Origin: Stictocephala bisonia
Taxonomy: Eukaryota; Arthropoda; Insecta; Hemiptera; Membracidae
Assembly: GCA_035578905.1 (NCBI GenBank)
Contig: JAQJVL010000617.1
Span: 58,501 to 122,500 of the forward strand
Reading direction: 5' to 3'
DNA length: 64,000 bases
Under the pieces are notes generated by a model that ran no database searches, was not told the DNA's origin, and saw only the letters and a program-made list of their open reading frames with translations. This document shows positions 12,401 to 24,400 of this stretch, in pieces. Position numbers and translations under genes: made by a program. Every line of letters starts with the position of its first letter. The stretch's first letter is position 1.

Positions 12401-15400
12401 TAATAACTGGCAGACAAGGGCCAGTAGATGAGAATTTGACATACACACGCTAACACATACCAACATTCATACTAAAAAATACTAAATAACTTGTCTTCAT
12501 GTTACAATGTGCAATAACATGTTTCTAGCTCCAAATCTCTGTTAAGATGTTGTTTTATGGGGTTACATTAAATTAACAATAAAACTAAACTTAACTCGAA
12601 ATTACATCTACATTAAGGCCTAATACGTTATGTAACTATTAAGAACAAGAACTACACCAAACTGGACTGACTTATAGCTAAGAAATAAATTATAGTTTAT
12701 CTTTCAATTTACAACAAAATTAAGGTAATTCCAAAAGTAATGAGAAAGAACTACTTATGAAGACTACAAATTAATAATTAGGAAAAGTGGGAAACAAAAC
12801 ATTTTCTGTGGAATTGCTTCCAAAATAAGAAATAAAACAATATTAGGTAAACTTAAAAGAAGAACCACACACACGCAAAAATAAGATCTTGAATTAATTT
12901 AACCATTGAAAAATAAGAAAGACAATTAATAAATACTAAACCTAATATTTAAATTCGTGTATATATATATATATATACTGTATATAAAAAATAAAAACAA
13001 AAAATCGAATCTTAAAACATTTTATAGTAATTAATATAATATCAAAATAATGATTCTTTATAAAAGAAAAATATAAACTTAGGTAATAACTCAGTGCACA
13101 CATACATAGACCTACACACAAAGTATACTGTATAGAGAATGTTTACATTTTAGAATAAAACAAATGAATGATAATGTATAGCTCTAAAAAGCGAAAAAGC
13201 AAAGTATAACATAGGATTACTTGACATCCTCCAGTCTAACTGCGGTGTGGATAGTCCTGTCACTGCCTTCACCCGTCACCCACTTCACTCAGCCGTCATC
13301 GGTCCACGTGCGATGCAGTCCATGCTTCTTCACTGCAGCCTGGAACACATCTTGTCGTAAAGATGTCTGATCCTCTCTGATGGTGATTCCAGAGTCCTTT
13401 AATTTCTTTTTCTGCTGAAACACAGTGCATCGATCACGATAGCTCAGGAATCTTATGATGATAGGACGCTGCCGCACCCTGCCATCAGGACCAGGATGAG
13501 GACGGCGGCCGACTCTGTGTGAACGCTCAATGGCAGCGAGAGGCAAGTCAAGTCCATCTTCCTGTTCACCACTTATAATACCAGCTGGTTAGTGTCCTCA
13601 TCTCGAGCTTCTGGCACTCCAAACACCCGCAGATTCGTCCGTCTCTGGTATTGCTCCAGATCATCAGAGTGTAGTTTTTCTTGGTACAAGTCTCTTCTTA
13701 GAGATGTCAGATCATCTTCAAGTTTCTTTATACGCTCATTAGCGACACACATAGCAGCAGCTACGGCCTTCAATCACATTTTTATTGCCAACTTATTTAC
13801 AATCTGGTCAATGACCCTATCACCAGTCAGCTGTTTCGTTACCAGAGCACACACCAAATCCTTATCGGCACTGAACAGAGGCATTGTATCTTGGTTAGAG
13901 TCAAAGTCCGCAGATAACGACCGTCGCTTATCACCAACTAACTTACGTCTCGATCTCAATCCGTGTGGGCTTCTAACCATTAAAATACCAAAGACTAAGT
14001 GAAGCGAGAAAGATATTACTGTAACACTATGCACAATTGAAAATCATACAATTTGATATAATTTTCAAGTAAAGGAGTGCGAAAAAAACCCCCGAAAATA
14101 AGACAAAAACTAAGGAGCCAAACATGTCGACTTCCCCACTCTCAGTCCCATGTGCTGCTCTCTAACAGTAAATAGTTTCAAATAAGCTCGGGCAACTGTT
14201 TTGCATACTATTAGCTGCAATCATGCTCCCCTCTAGGTATCATACTGAAGATGGACCTAGAGGGGGATGAAGAAATTTAGAGAGAGACTACCGGCGCTAC
14301 CCGTAAAAAATAGTAAAAAATCTCATTTCATAGGATAGACAAACCTGTTTCACAGGATCCATATGGGCAGACAGTCTTCTTGTTTCTATAATTAATGGTA
14401 ATACTTCAAGTGTATGCATTTCTTTATAAATCTTAGGTAACCCACATACTGTAAGGGTTGTTGAAGAACTAACAGAAAATCTGTATCAATAGTTTCTTTA
14501 TTTTTCTCATGCTTGTGTTAAAAGGTTATTTAAAATCTATTTTTATGACTATTAATAAACTAAGGTTTAAAACTATTCAAGTTAAAAAAAAATAATGGAA
14601 TAGTTTAAAAATTATTACCTATAATTATGTGGCTCATTTTAATTTGAATAATTTCTATTTTTATTTTATTTTAGAATTTAGAACAGCTTGTGAACTACTG
14701 GTTGGTAAATATGCATGCCAATATTTTGTTAAAAAAAATCTACTGATTTTGAGGACTTTGTTCTAAGTATAGCCTTAAATGTTTGTATGGCTATGTGGGT
14801 TAGACTTAATATGTTTTCTTCTACTTACAGCAGAAAAGATCTAAAAATAACGAGAGTTATAAAAATTATAATGCTTTATGCTTATAATATTTATATTTAA
14901 CTAATATTCTGGGATGTTATAAATGCAATTTTCAACCTAAGAAATGTTATATTTTTATCATTATCATTTAAAATCATCATTTTCCAGTGGTTTCAATAAG
15001 GAAAAGTTTTCCAAAATTTAGCATTGAAATTTTTAAAATTGAATCACTGGAGTATCAGATTTATAATCTCAACTACAAACAACACAGTTTTTCCTTCAAT
15101 GAGATTTTCCTTAGTTAACCTTGCTTGAATTAGGCATCTTGCTAGCTTAGTGGTTAGCACGTCTGCTTCATATGTAGATGGTTACAAGTTCAAATCCTGG
15201 GAGGTTCACTTAAATTTGCCTAGGGGTATAGACCGAGGAACAACGTTTGAATATCATGTTCAAAATGCCACTGGCTTAGAAAGTAAAAAAAAAAAATAAA
15301 TAATAAAATAAAAACTCGATTTGAATATGTATTCTACTAATCGTCATCAACAATAGGTTTTCCGAGATGAAAAAGGAAAGCCTATTGTGCCCTCTGAAAG

Positions 15401-18400
15401 AAAACATTTATAAAATATCTTTATATAAATTCCTTATACCCTTCCAAATTATTTTTATTTTAATTCACATGCAAACACCATTTACGATAGATTTTACAGA
15501 TAGATATTAAATCCAAGTTAATGCATTAAAATATAAATGGTAGAACAGTGAAAAATAGTACAGTAATTGAACAAAATTGAAATAATAATATACATAAATA
15601 TAAAATAATAATTTAATCAAAACAACTATACCCATAAACAATATGAACAAACAATATTAAAACTAAAAAGAAAATAAAAAAGAAAGAAAAAAGAAAAAAT
15701 AGCATAAAAGGAAAAGAAGCACACAACAACATTATATAATAACTCATATCAACAAAAAATTACTATGTCTAGCATAGAAAATAATAGCCTAACAAACACA
15801 TAAATAAATAGACAAATAAATAAGCATAATAAATAGCATTTTGGAGACACTTAACAAATAACAATTTCAATAAACTAATAACAAGAATAAATAAATAGTC
15901 ATTTATATAAAAAGCCACTACTAAATATTAGGCAACTACCACACTATAGTAATCTTGCCGACAAATTAAGAATTATTATACATTATGTCTCAATATAATA
16001 TTTTATTGTCAAAATAATCATATTTGATATTTTCCAAATATCATAAAAACGTGATGTAATACCTCCATGGCGAGTTGTCCGGCATAGCAACCGGTCATGG
16101 TTGTGCCCTCACCAGCTGCCAGTACCCCCACTCCCCAAATATACAAAGCCGCAGCCCCGTATTGACAACCCAGGTACACTCCTCCCTTGTAAAGATCTAG
16201 TTCCACAGTATCCATATTGTTCTAGGAAATATACACATTCAATTAATTCATTCCTTTGCAATATGCAAAGTTCTATTCAAAAAAGTTATTATGATCAATT
16301 TTTTAAAGTGTGTTCACTTGATCCCAGCATCCCTTTTGAACAAATACATATCAAGTACTGCTCTGAAACTAACATATATGTTTACATGTGCATCTTTAAC
16401 ATGTTTGGTGCTAAAACAATACTATTAGAGTGAAAATCCTGACAACCACTCCCTCTAGGTGACTACACTTCATGCTTAGACCACGCATAGAGTATGGTAC
16501 CTAGAAAAGAAGACGGTAGATATCACGTGCAACTCCCATGATGTCACATGAGCGAAATGGCAAAAATAAACACAAAAATACTAATATTTAAACGTACCTT
16601 CTGGCGTTCCTTATCGCTGTTAAATTTATTACTGTGTTGACGAAACGTGTCACAAATTCAACAGCGATAAGAAATGCCAGAGGGTACGATAAGAAATTGC
16701 TGTTGGGCTATTAATAAATTGCTCTTTCTGAGGAACAGTTGAACTCAGATAGTAACCAGACTATACTCATCCACACTCACCTTAAAATACCAACAATGTT
16801 GTGTCTGCGTCTCATATAAGAATGTTTAATATTAGTAATAGACGACGTTCCAGTAGTAGGAAACAAACTCCAACAAAAATACTGTTCAAATACATATAGT
16901 TGCAATTCCAGCTGATAAGTGGTAAATAACTTGCTTACTATTTAGCTGAATGCTTCTATGTAATTGTAAATTTAGTTACCAGTATTTAATAGAATAAACA
17001 AATCAGCTGATTTCACCCATGTGACAATGATTGTGCATCTTATTAAAATTATTAAGACCAAGATGGAGCATATAATGCCACAAAGTATACTAATTAAATG
17101 CTGTGAAACAAAGATATGATGGCTTTGATGTTCTGATGGATGACATTCATATTTTTTTCTCAATATTTATTACTTTTCTTTCTCAATGTGTTTTTATTAT
17201 TATAATGCAATTAAATGTAATTATTTAGTAATTGTTTAAGTTGTATCTCGATATTTTTTCATATTATCTTACATTGAAAATGTTTATTTGTAAACAAATT
17301 TAGTTATTCTAGATAATGTGAGTATAATAATTAAAGTTTACTTAATATTTATTAATAAATTGAATAATAAATAGATATAAAATATTACACTATTTTATGT
17401 TTCATTATACGATTTTAAAAGTCTAAAAGTTTTTATTAAGAGTCTTCACCTTCAACACAATTATATACTTTCGGGAAATGATCCATTGGAAAACTGATAT
17501 GTTATTATTTCTTATTTTGATTATGAGGAAAATAAATTTGAATAATTCTTTGATAAAGTGTTAGGCTTAATGTTATCCACATATTTTTAGTTACAGCTTT
17601 GCATTACAGAGTTCTTAAATTACTTCCTGTGTATTTCAAATACACTTTGATCATGTTAAAAGATTAATTATTTTAAAAATAGTTTTCCACAATAACTTTT
17701 TAAGGGGAACTGCCAGTAAGTTATGAAACACTTAAAATCAGAAAACTAAAATTAAACTGTTAGTTTATTTATTAATATGTTCTTTCACAATTAAAATTAA
17801 AAAAATATTCAATTTGCATTATTTATGAAACATAATTTAGGGTTTTCTTCATGTAAAATTCGAATTTAGATGAAAATTTTATTAATATTAAATTTTTATT
17901 AATCATTTATTAAATAGACACAAATAAACTAGATATAAAGAAAACAATTGTACATTAGTTATTTTCTTATTCTTTGTATCTTTAAAGTTAAAACTCTAAA
18001 ATGTTTTTCATACAAATAGTGAATTTATTTCCTAAGACACACAATTTTTATTTACTCACTGGAATACACATCATGGGAATAACTGTTAATATTCATCTGT
18101 ACAATATTTAACATTAATAATATAGATGTAACTGAAAAAATATAATAAATAATGTTAATAAGTGACTTATTAAAATCTAATTTTGTATAAGCCAAGATTT
18201 TACTCTACAATATAAATATTTTACGATTTGAAAATTGCTTAACGCGCTTAACATTGAACATTTGTTTTTAAAACATTGTTTTATAAAAGCTTTAATTGTC
18301 AAATTGAAAATGAAAATGAAAATAAATACAAATAACTAAAATCCGTTTTTTCAGAAAGTTTGACTAAAACAGAACAGATCACATATGAAAAAAAATAACA

Positions 18401-21400
18401 AACTTGAAAAACATTTCCTCCACATTCGGGCTATCCACGGCTGGGATGGGAACAAACTTTGATAAAGCTAATATTTCGTAATTTGTAAATTGATTTGTAA
18501 AAAGATCATCTAATGTTAAAACATTATTATAAGAAAGAATACATAATTTCTCCTAGAATTAATAGATTTATAACCATTGAATAAAGTCTTTAATTTAATC
18601 AAACAGTCAATATCAAGTGCAGGAAATAGAAAAACACTCTGTAACACATTCAAATAAACCAAGTAGGAATCTCAGCTTTTACTTGCCAAGTTAGCTAATC
18701 TATTATCGTATATACAAACATTGTCAAATAAATTAAATAAATTTAGATTATGTTTATACATTATTTATGTACAAATGAAACTGCTGTTTAGGGAGAGTGC
18801 CATAGCTTCTTACACCTTTATGACATGGTTTAGATGTATTTCTTTCCTAAAAGTATTAGTACATTGCTTTTATTAAGGGTTATACTATTAGAACCCACAT
18901 AAAACATTCATCTCATTATTCACTTAAAAACAATGATGAACAATATATTTTAGTTTATTGTTTGGTGTGTCTCTTACTTAACTCTAATGAAAAAGATCAA
19001 TTGGTCACCATGACAAATGTGCATTTATTGTTTAGAATCACAATTATTTTTTTACTGGATTAACTTTATTAATGTGAGTTGCTGATGCTATATTCATCTA
19101 TTATAATAATATGTAACCATGCTAATAATCTAAATCTAATGACAAAAAAATAAAAATAATGTAATAACGTGACTTATAAAAATAATGTTTGTAAATGCCA
19201 AGATTTTTGTACTCTACAAATATAAAAAATATTTTACAGATATTGAAAATTGCTTAAACCACTAAAAAATATTGAAATTTTATTTTTGAAACATTTAAGG
19301 TTTTATAAAAAGCTTTAAAGTCAAAATTAAAATATGAATAATTTAAAACTAAACCAACAAATATACTAACCACATCAGCATTTGTTTTTAGGAAGAGTTC
19401 TTGAGCAAACACTGACACAATCATGATATTGATAATCAAGGATACACTGAGGCCTACAAAGCTCTCCCAGAAGAAGTAGCGATTTGCCTCTTGAACTTTC
19501 TTCGCTTGAGATCTATCCACGGCTCGGGACTGGAAACACAAACTTTGATAAAGTGAATTATGTTCAACTATTTGTCAAACTTGGAGTGGTTGTTTAAGAC
19601 ATAATATTCTCTAATGTTAGAAACAATATTATAAGAAAGATAGGCAAACTTTCCTTAGAAGATTTATATAGATTTATAGACTATTGGGGAATAAATCTAA
19701 ATCCGTAAATTCAAAAGTCCACTATCACAGCGAACAGGAAAACATACAAAGACACAAAACATCTGTGTTATTCCACAGTATGATATAAACACACAGTAGT
19801 GAATCTCAGCTTTTACTTGCCAACCAAGCGGTGCTAGCAATCCTAGCGGTGATATAGCAAACATCTGTCACAATAAACAAATAAATGATTTAATTTTAGT
19901 ATTTGGGATAAATTAATTGTATTGTACCACAAGTAAACTGCCATGCTATCTAGTGGAGAGATGCCATAGCTCTACGTTACGACTATTATGATCACTAGCG
20001 TCAAGCAGTTGGTATGTTTTTCAAGAGTAAGCTTCGCTACCATGTTTTTATTTATACTGTGGTTATACTCTGTTGAATCCCCCCCTCCCATTGTCACTTA
20101 GCCAGGAACAGTTCAGTCTCTCTCTCCTCACCTAATGAACGGTACTGAAAATGTATGCATTGTTTGAGTCGTTATGTGTTTGGGTGTGCTGTGTTAGTGG
20201 ACTTGTCTATTCAAGTGAGTTTGCTGATGCTATATCTCACCTATTATAATAATTGCTAACCTCGTGCCTAATAATCTAACCTCTAATGCAAAATAAATAA
20301 AAAATAGTTTTTATGAAATTATCTAATATGTAACCTATCTATTAGTGATTTAATCTGACCTTAACAAGTCCTGAGTGCATGTACAGATTGTGCGGCATAA
20401 TTGTTGAGCCTATGAGGCCTATGGCTTGTATAAAGACGGAACTTTCACAATCATCACATCCAGGGTAGACAAGACCTTTGATGATTTGATAAATGTCGGG
20501 CCCCACCATCAGAAACTGCAAACCAAAACAACAAATGCCTCATCAACACATTAAATTAAAAGATATGTATGTAAAATCATTGATGTGGGGACCACAGGTT
20601 GGGAATCACCGCATTTTATAATGAAAAATATACTTTTTTACATTATCATACAAAGTACAACAATTAATGAACTTGTGATCCTTGGACCCCTAATTTTCCC
20701 ATTTCTCTTCTTCTTCCCTACTTTGTTTGCTAGCCAGAGCCTGCTTTAAGACAGAAAGAAATATCAAATAATACTCATTCATTTGTGTCTTGCTTGTTTA
20801 ATTTAAGACTAGATAAATCTCGTACAGTTGACTTGTACCATGAACCAGTTCGCCAACCAATTTTTCCATTAATTAAAGTAATCTATGTTCTGGAATGTGG
20901 TTTAGTCGTGTTGAAAAATCAATGAAACTACAAAATCGTGTTTTCTCAACAGTTTGTTTCGAAACTCTCTTACTACATGAAACCTATTTAACTGAATGTT
21001 GTCAATAATAAACTGACCAATATTTACTACCTATCACAATGTTGTCTTACACAAATCATGATTTGGGGGTTTTATCTAAACAGACTAACAATTGTCCAAC
21101 ATTGGTTATAACCATAAATTTATGCTTTTATTATTTTGTGTAATTTTTATATTAAACACGAGCTTTAGCAAAACATTGAAACACTTACCTGGTAGCCAAT
21201 TGTGAAAACCATGACAGCAACTAGAATTGAAAAAAATATTTCCAGCTTCCGTAATCCGTAATTGTCCAGCAATAGGAACATGAATGTGTCTACGATAGTT
21301 ATCACCACTCCAAACCATAATGGAATTCTACAAAAACAGTTACATTTAGTCTTTGCTGTTAATTAATCTTAGCTCAAAGTTATAAAATACAATTTAACAC

Positions 21401-24400
21401 TTTTGAGTGCAGTGTGCGATTGGTATAATACATACGTTTTTTAACTTGTAAGTATTAAAAGGGTTTTCTATACCATTTAAGTACTAACACGTTTTAAAAG
21501 TTTTATATATTGAGAAAACAGAAACAAAGTGTATGGAGGAGAGAAAACAAGTCAGCAGAAAAATGTTGAGGGAGGTGTGGAAGATCAGAAAAATTCTCAA
21601 AATGAGTCAGAATGCCTTGTGTGATCCATCAGGGTCCAGTAGAAATAAATAAACATACTTAAGCTAATTTATTGTAAAAGAGAGGAGATACCAATATTTT
21701 AGAACTTTTGTTTTAGTAATTGTTTTGTTTTTACTTTAAATAGGAAAGAAAAAGCAAACTCTTAACAATAAATAATTTGAACTTCCAAATTTTGACTATA
21801 TTTTGGTTTTATAATATCTATTCACAAAATATTTACAAAACTCCCTTACTCGTGTTACCACAGCTTTTATATAATTTTAACAAACAAATAGTAAGTAAAG
21901 CTAACGTACAATCTGTTGGATAGAAGGTAGAGTGCAATAGCAGTGCCTATGACTTCCTGCATGTCAGATCCTATGATGGCCACCTCTGTCATCAGCCACA
22001 AGAAGGTACGTGGAACTCGTGGGTACTGGAGGTAGCACATCTCTGCCAGGTGATGTCCTGTGACCACACCCAGCCGCAGGGACAACCGCTGCATCAGCAG
22101 GGCAAGTACAGTTGAACCCAACAGCACCCAAAGGATCTGCCGACCAGCCAGACCATCTATTGTAAATAACAAGTTATTGGTGCCTTGCTACTATAGTGAA
22201 TCATTATAGCAATCAAATCTTCTGATTCAGGTTTATCTTCTGCTATATTATATGAGAGAAAACTAAATAGTGTGATAATACAAACACAACTCCTTCATTA
22301 TTTTGCGTTTAATTGTTCTTCTTCAAACAGCATTCTAGGGTGTTTTTAATTGGTGAGCCGATGGCCAAGCAGTCTAAGGTGTCAAAAATTTGAGCTTGGG
22401 TTAGAGATAGCGCTGGTTTGAATACGGCCTAGACTGAAGATTTATCAGTAATAATCACCTTCATCTTTACTGGTTCGCCCTCTTACTCTGTCTGAATAAG
22501 TTCCTCGCACAGATTAGTAGTCTTTGAGGAATGGGTAGAGTAAGTTTAAGAAGGAGATCGGCCTCCCCTTTTCTTAAAAAAAAATTATGAGTATCACAAG
22601 TAAGTACCAGCTGTTCATTTGTCATTGAGCTAATAATTAATGACACTTTCTATGGAATAGACAGCCTTAGTTTGTAACAATTACTACACTCATCACACTC
22701 ATTCAAAATCCATATCCGTCCATATCTTGGCGATCAGTGTCTTGAGAATGAATAAAAATATAGAAGTATAAGTACATTCTTACTTTTGGTAAAGTTTGGC
22801 ATGCAGTAGACCCATAATTGCAGTTGATGTCAAGTGCACAATTTGTAAGTTTAAACATGGCTAATGTAACTTAAAATACACTTTCAAACATGCAAACACT
22901 CATCAAGTGTTCAAATGTTGTGTAGGGGAGAGAGTGCCACGCTTATCAATTAGCTGTAAAACAGACCAATACTATGTGGTTCAGATTCCGTGTAAAGCTG
23001 TTGGTTCCTCAGTTGCCTTGGCTATTGGGCTATTAATGAACAGCTATTTCTGAGAGTCTACATTTATCACACTCATTCGCCTCTCACATTAGCCTATATC
23101 TTTATGGTCGGCGTCTGACTAATGAATAATAATAATGCAAACCATGCATGTGACATTGATTGCAGAATTTACTATTAGTCAGATAATAATTTAAACATTT
23201 AAATTTCAAACATTTTTAAGAATGAACATATTTGTCTACCTTGTATTTGGCACTGACTCCAGACTGAATATCTGCTTCAATGTTTCCAGGATCCATGTAA
23301 GCAATGCATAGCAGAAACCCAGGGCCAGTAAATGCCCAAAATTTGCGAAATGAAAACCCATCCTATAAACAAACAGATATGATACAGTTATTGACCTTGT
23401 GGTAATGATAAATATGGGTGAAACTTACTTAGGCAAATATCAGTAATGTAATTTTTCTTCCTGATTCAAATTAAATTTTGTTACCAATTAATTCCTCTTA
23501 AAGAACTCAATTGTCTTGATACAAAAATTATATAGTTGGAATACGCACACTCATTGCAGTCAGAGCTTAGCCCTCAACATTAATATTGTAATGTGCTAGT
23601 ATCTACATTGTAATCAGATACTAGCACTCTGTCTGTTTATTAATGGAAAAACACTACTTTAAATAGTGTCTACATTGAATGACTCACATTGTCATGATAT
23701 TCTACACAACAATTTCTAGATTTTAATGGTTTTCCACATTTTTGTGTAACTTGTGATTATATAAAGAACGTTAGTGATATAGCTTCTATAAAATCTATCA
23801 ACAAATAAAAATCAATCTTCCGTATATTTGGACATGATAGGATAAAAAGGACATTTCAAGTATTTTCCAACCTATCTACTTTTTATAAATGAAAATAAAG
23901 TACTGAATAAGTGCTTCTGTGACCAGCTGATTTATGTACATATTATATCCAAATTCCATCCCGTAAGTTTATTACTGCCACCAGATAATTGTTTATTTAT
24001 AAAAACAGCTGTGAGTTAGGTATTTTATCTCTATATATAAAAATGAACATATGTGTGCTTGTCCTTTATGTATTACTAAACCATTCATCAGATCGCCATC
24101 AAACTTTGGAAAGTTGTAGAGTTCACTTCCGGGAAGGTTTCTGGTATGGTTTCATTCACTTCAAACTCAAGAGCTCCATCTTAGTGGCCTTTAAAGTTTC
24201 AATGATAATGTAATGGAGTTAATTTATTTATTTGACACCATCAGCTATTAGATAAAAACATATAAAATTAACACTTTTGAAATGCTATGTGATGCTCATT
24301 GAAATTTAACATTTGAAATAAACTAAAACATTACGATATATTGATCCTGTTGCAAGGCATAGGCAAACAGCTAGTTTAAGGTAAAATCGAGTAAGCAGAT

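Larger units (their letters stand above)
9135..14135 (-). mobile_element. LINE family A, copy 1 (CR1/jockey-like), nearly full length
   Basis: Reading down the minus strand: ORF1 (about 14034-13270), an AT-rich gap, ORF2 endonuclease (12446-11712), linker (11430-11071), reverse transcriptase (10633-9660) and C-terminal region (9636-9373). It ends in a short TTTCA-type tail at about 9130-9145. Stops and frameshifts break both ORFs. It fills most of copy A's 7-kb intron between exons 7 and 8, opposite to nothing and in the same orientation as the gene. A truncated relative lies at 26240-28960. Confidence 0.85.

Noticed and set aside
15131..15311. tRNA gene at the A/B-box pair
   Set aside because: The A and B boxes are good but the acceptor stem does not pair and an unrelated body with an A-rich tail follows; a SINE explains it better. 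The same holds for the other tRNA-like heads.
21106..21318. 70-residue frame on the minus strand
   Set aside because: It is an out-of-frame reading of copy A exon 4; the frame giving IPLWFGVV and YGLRKLE is the real one.
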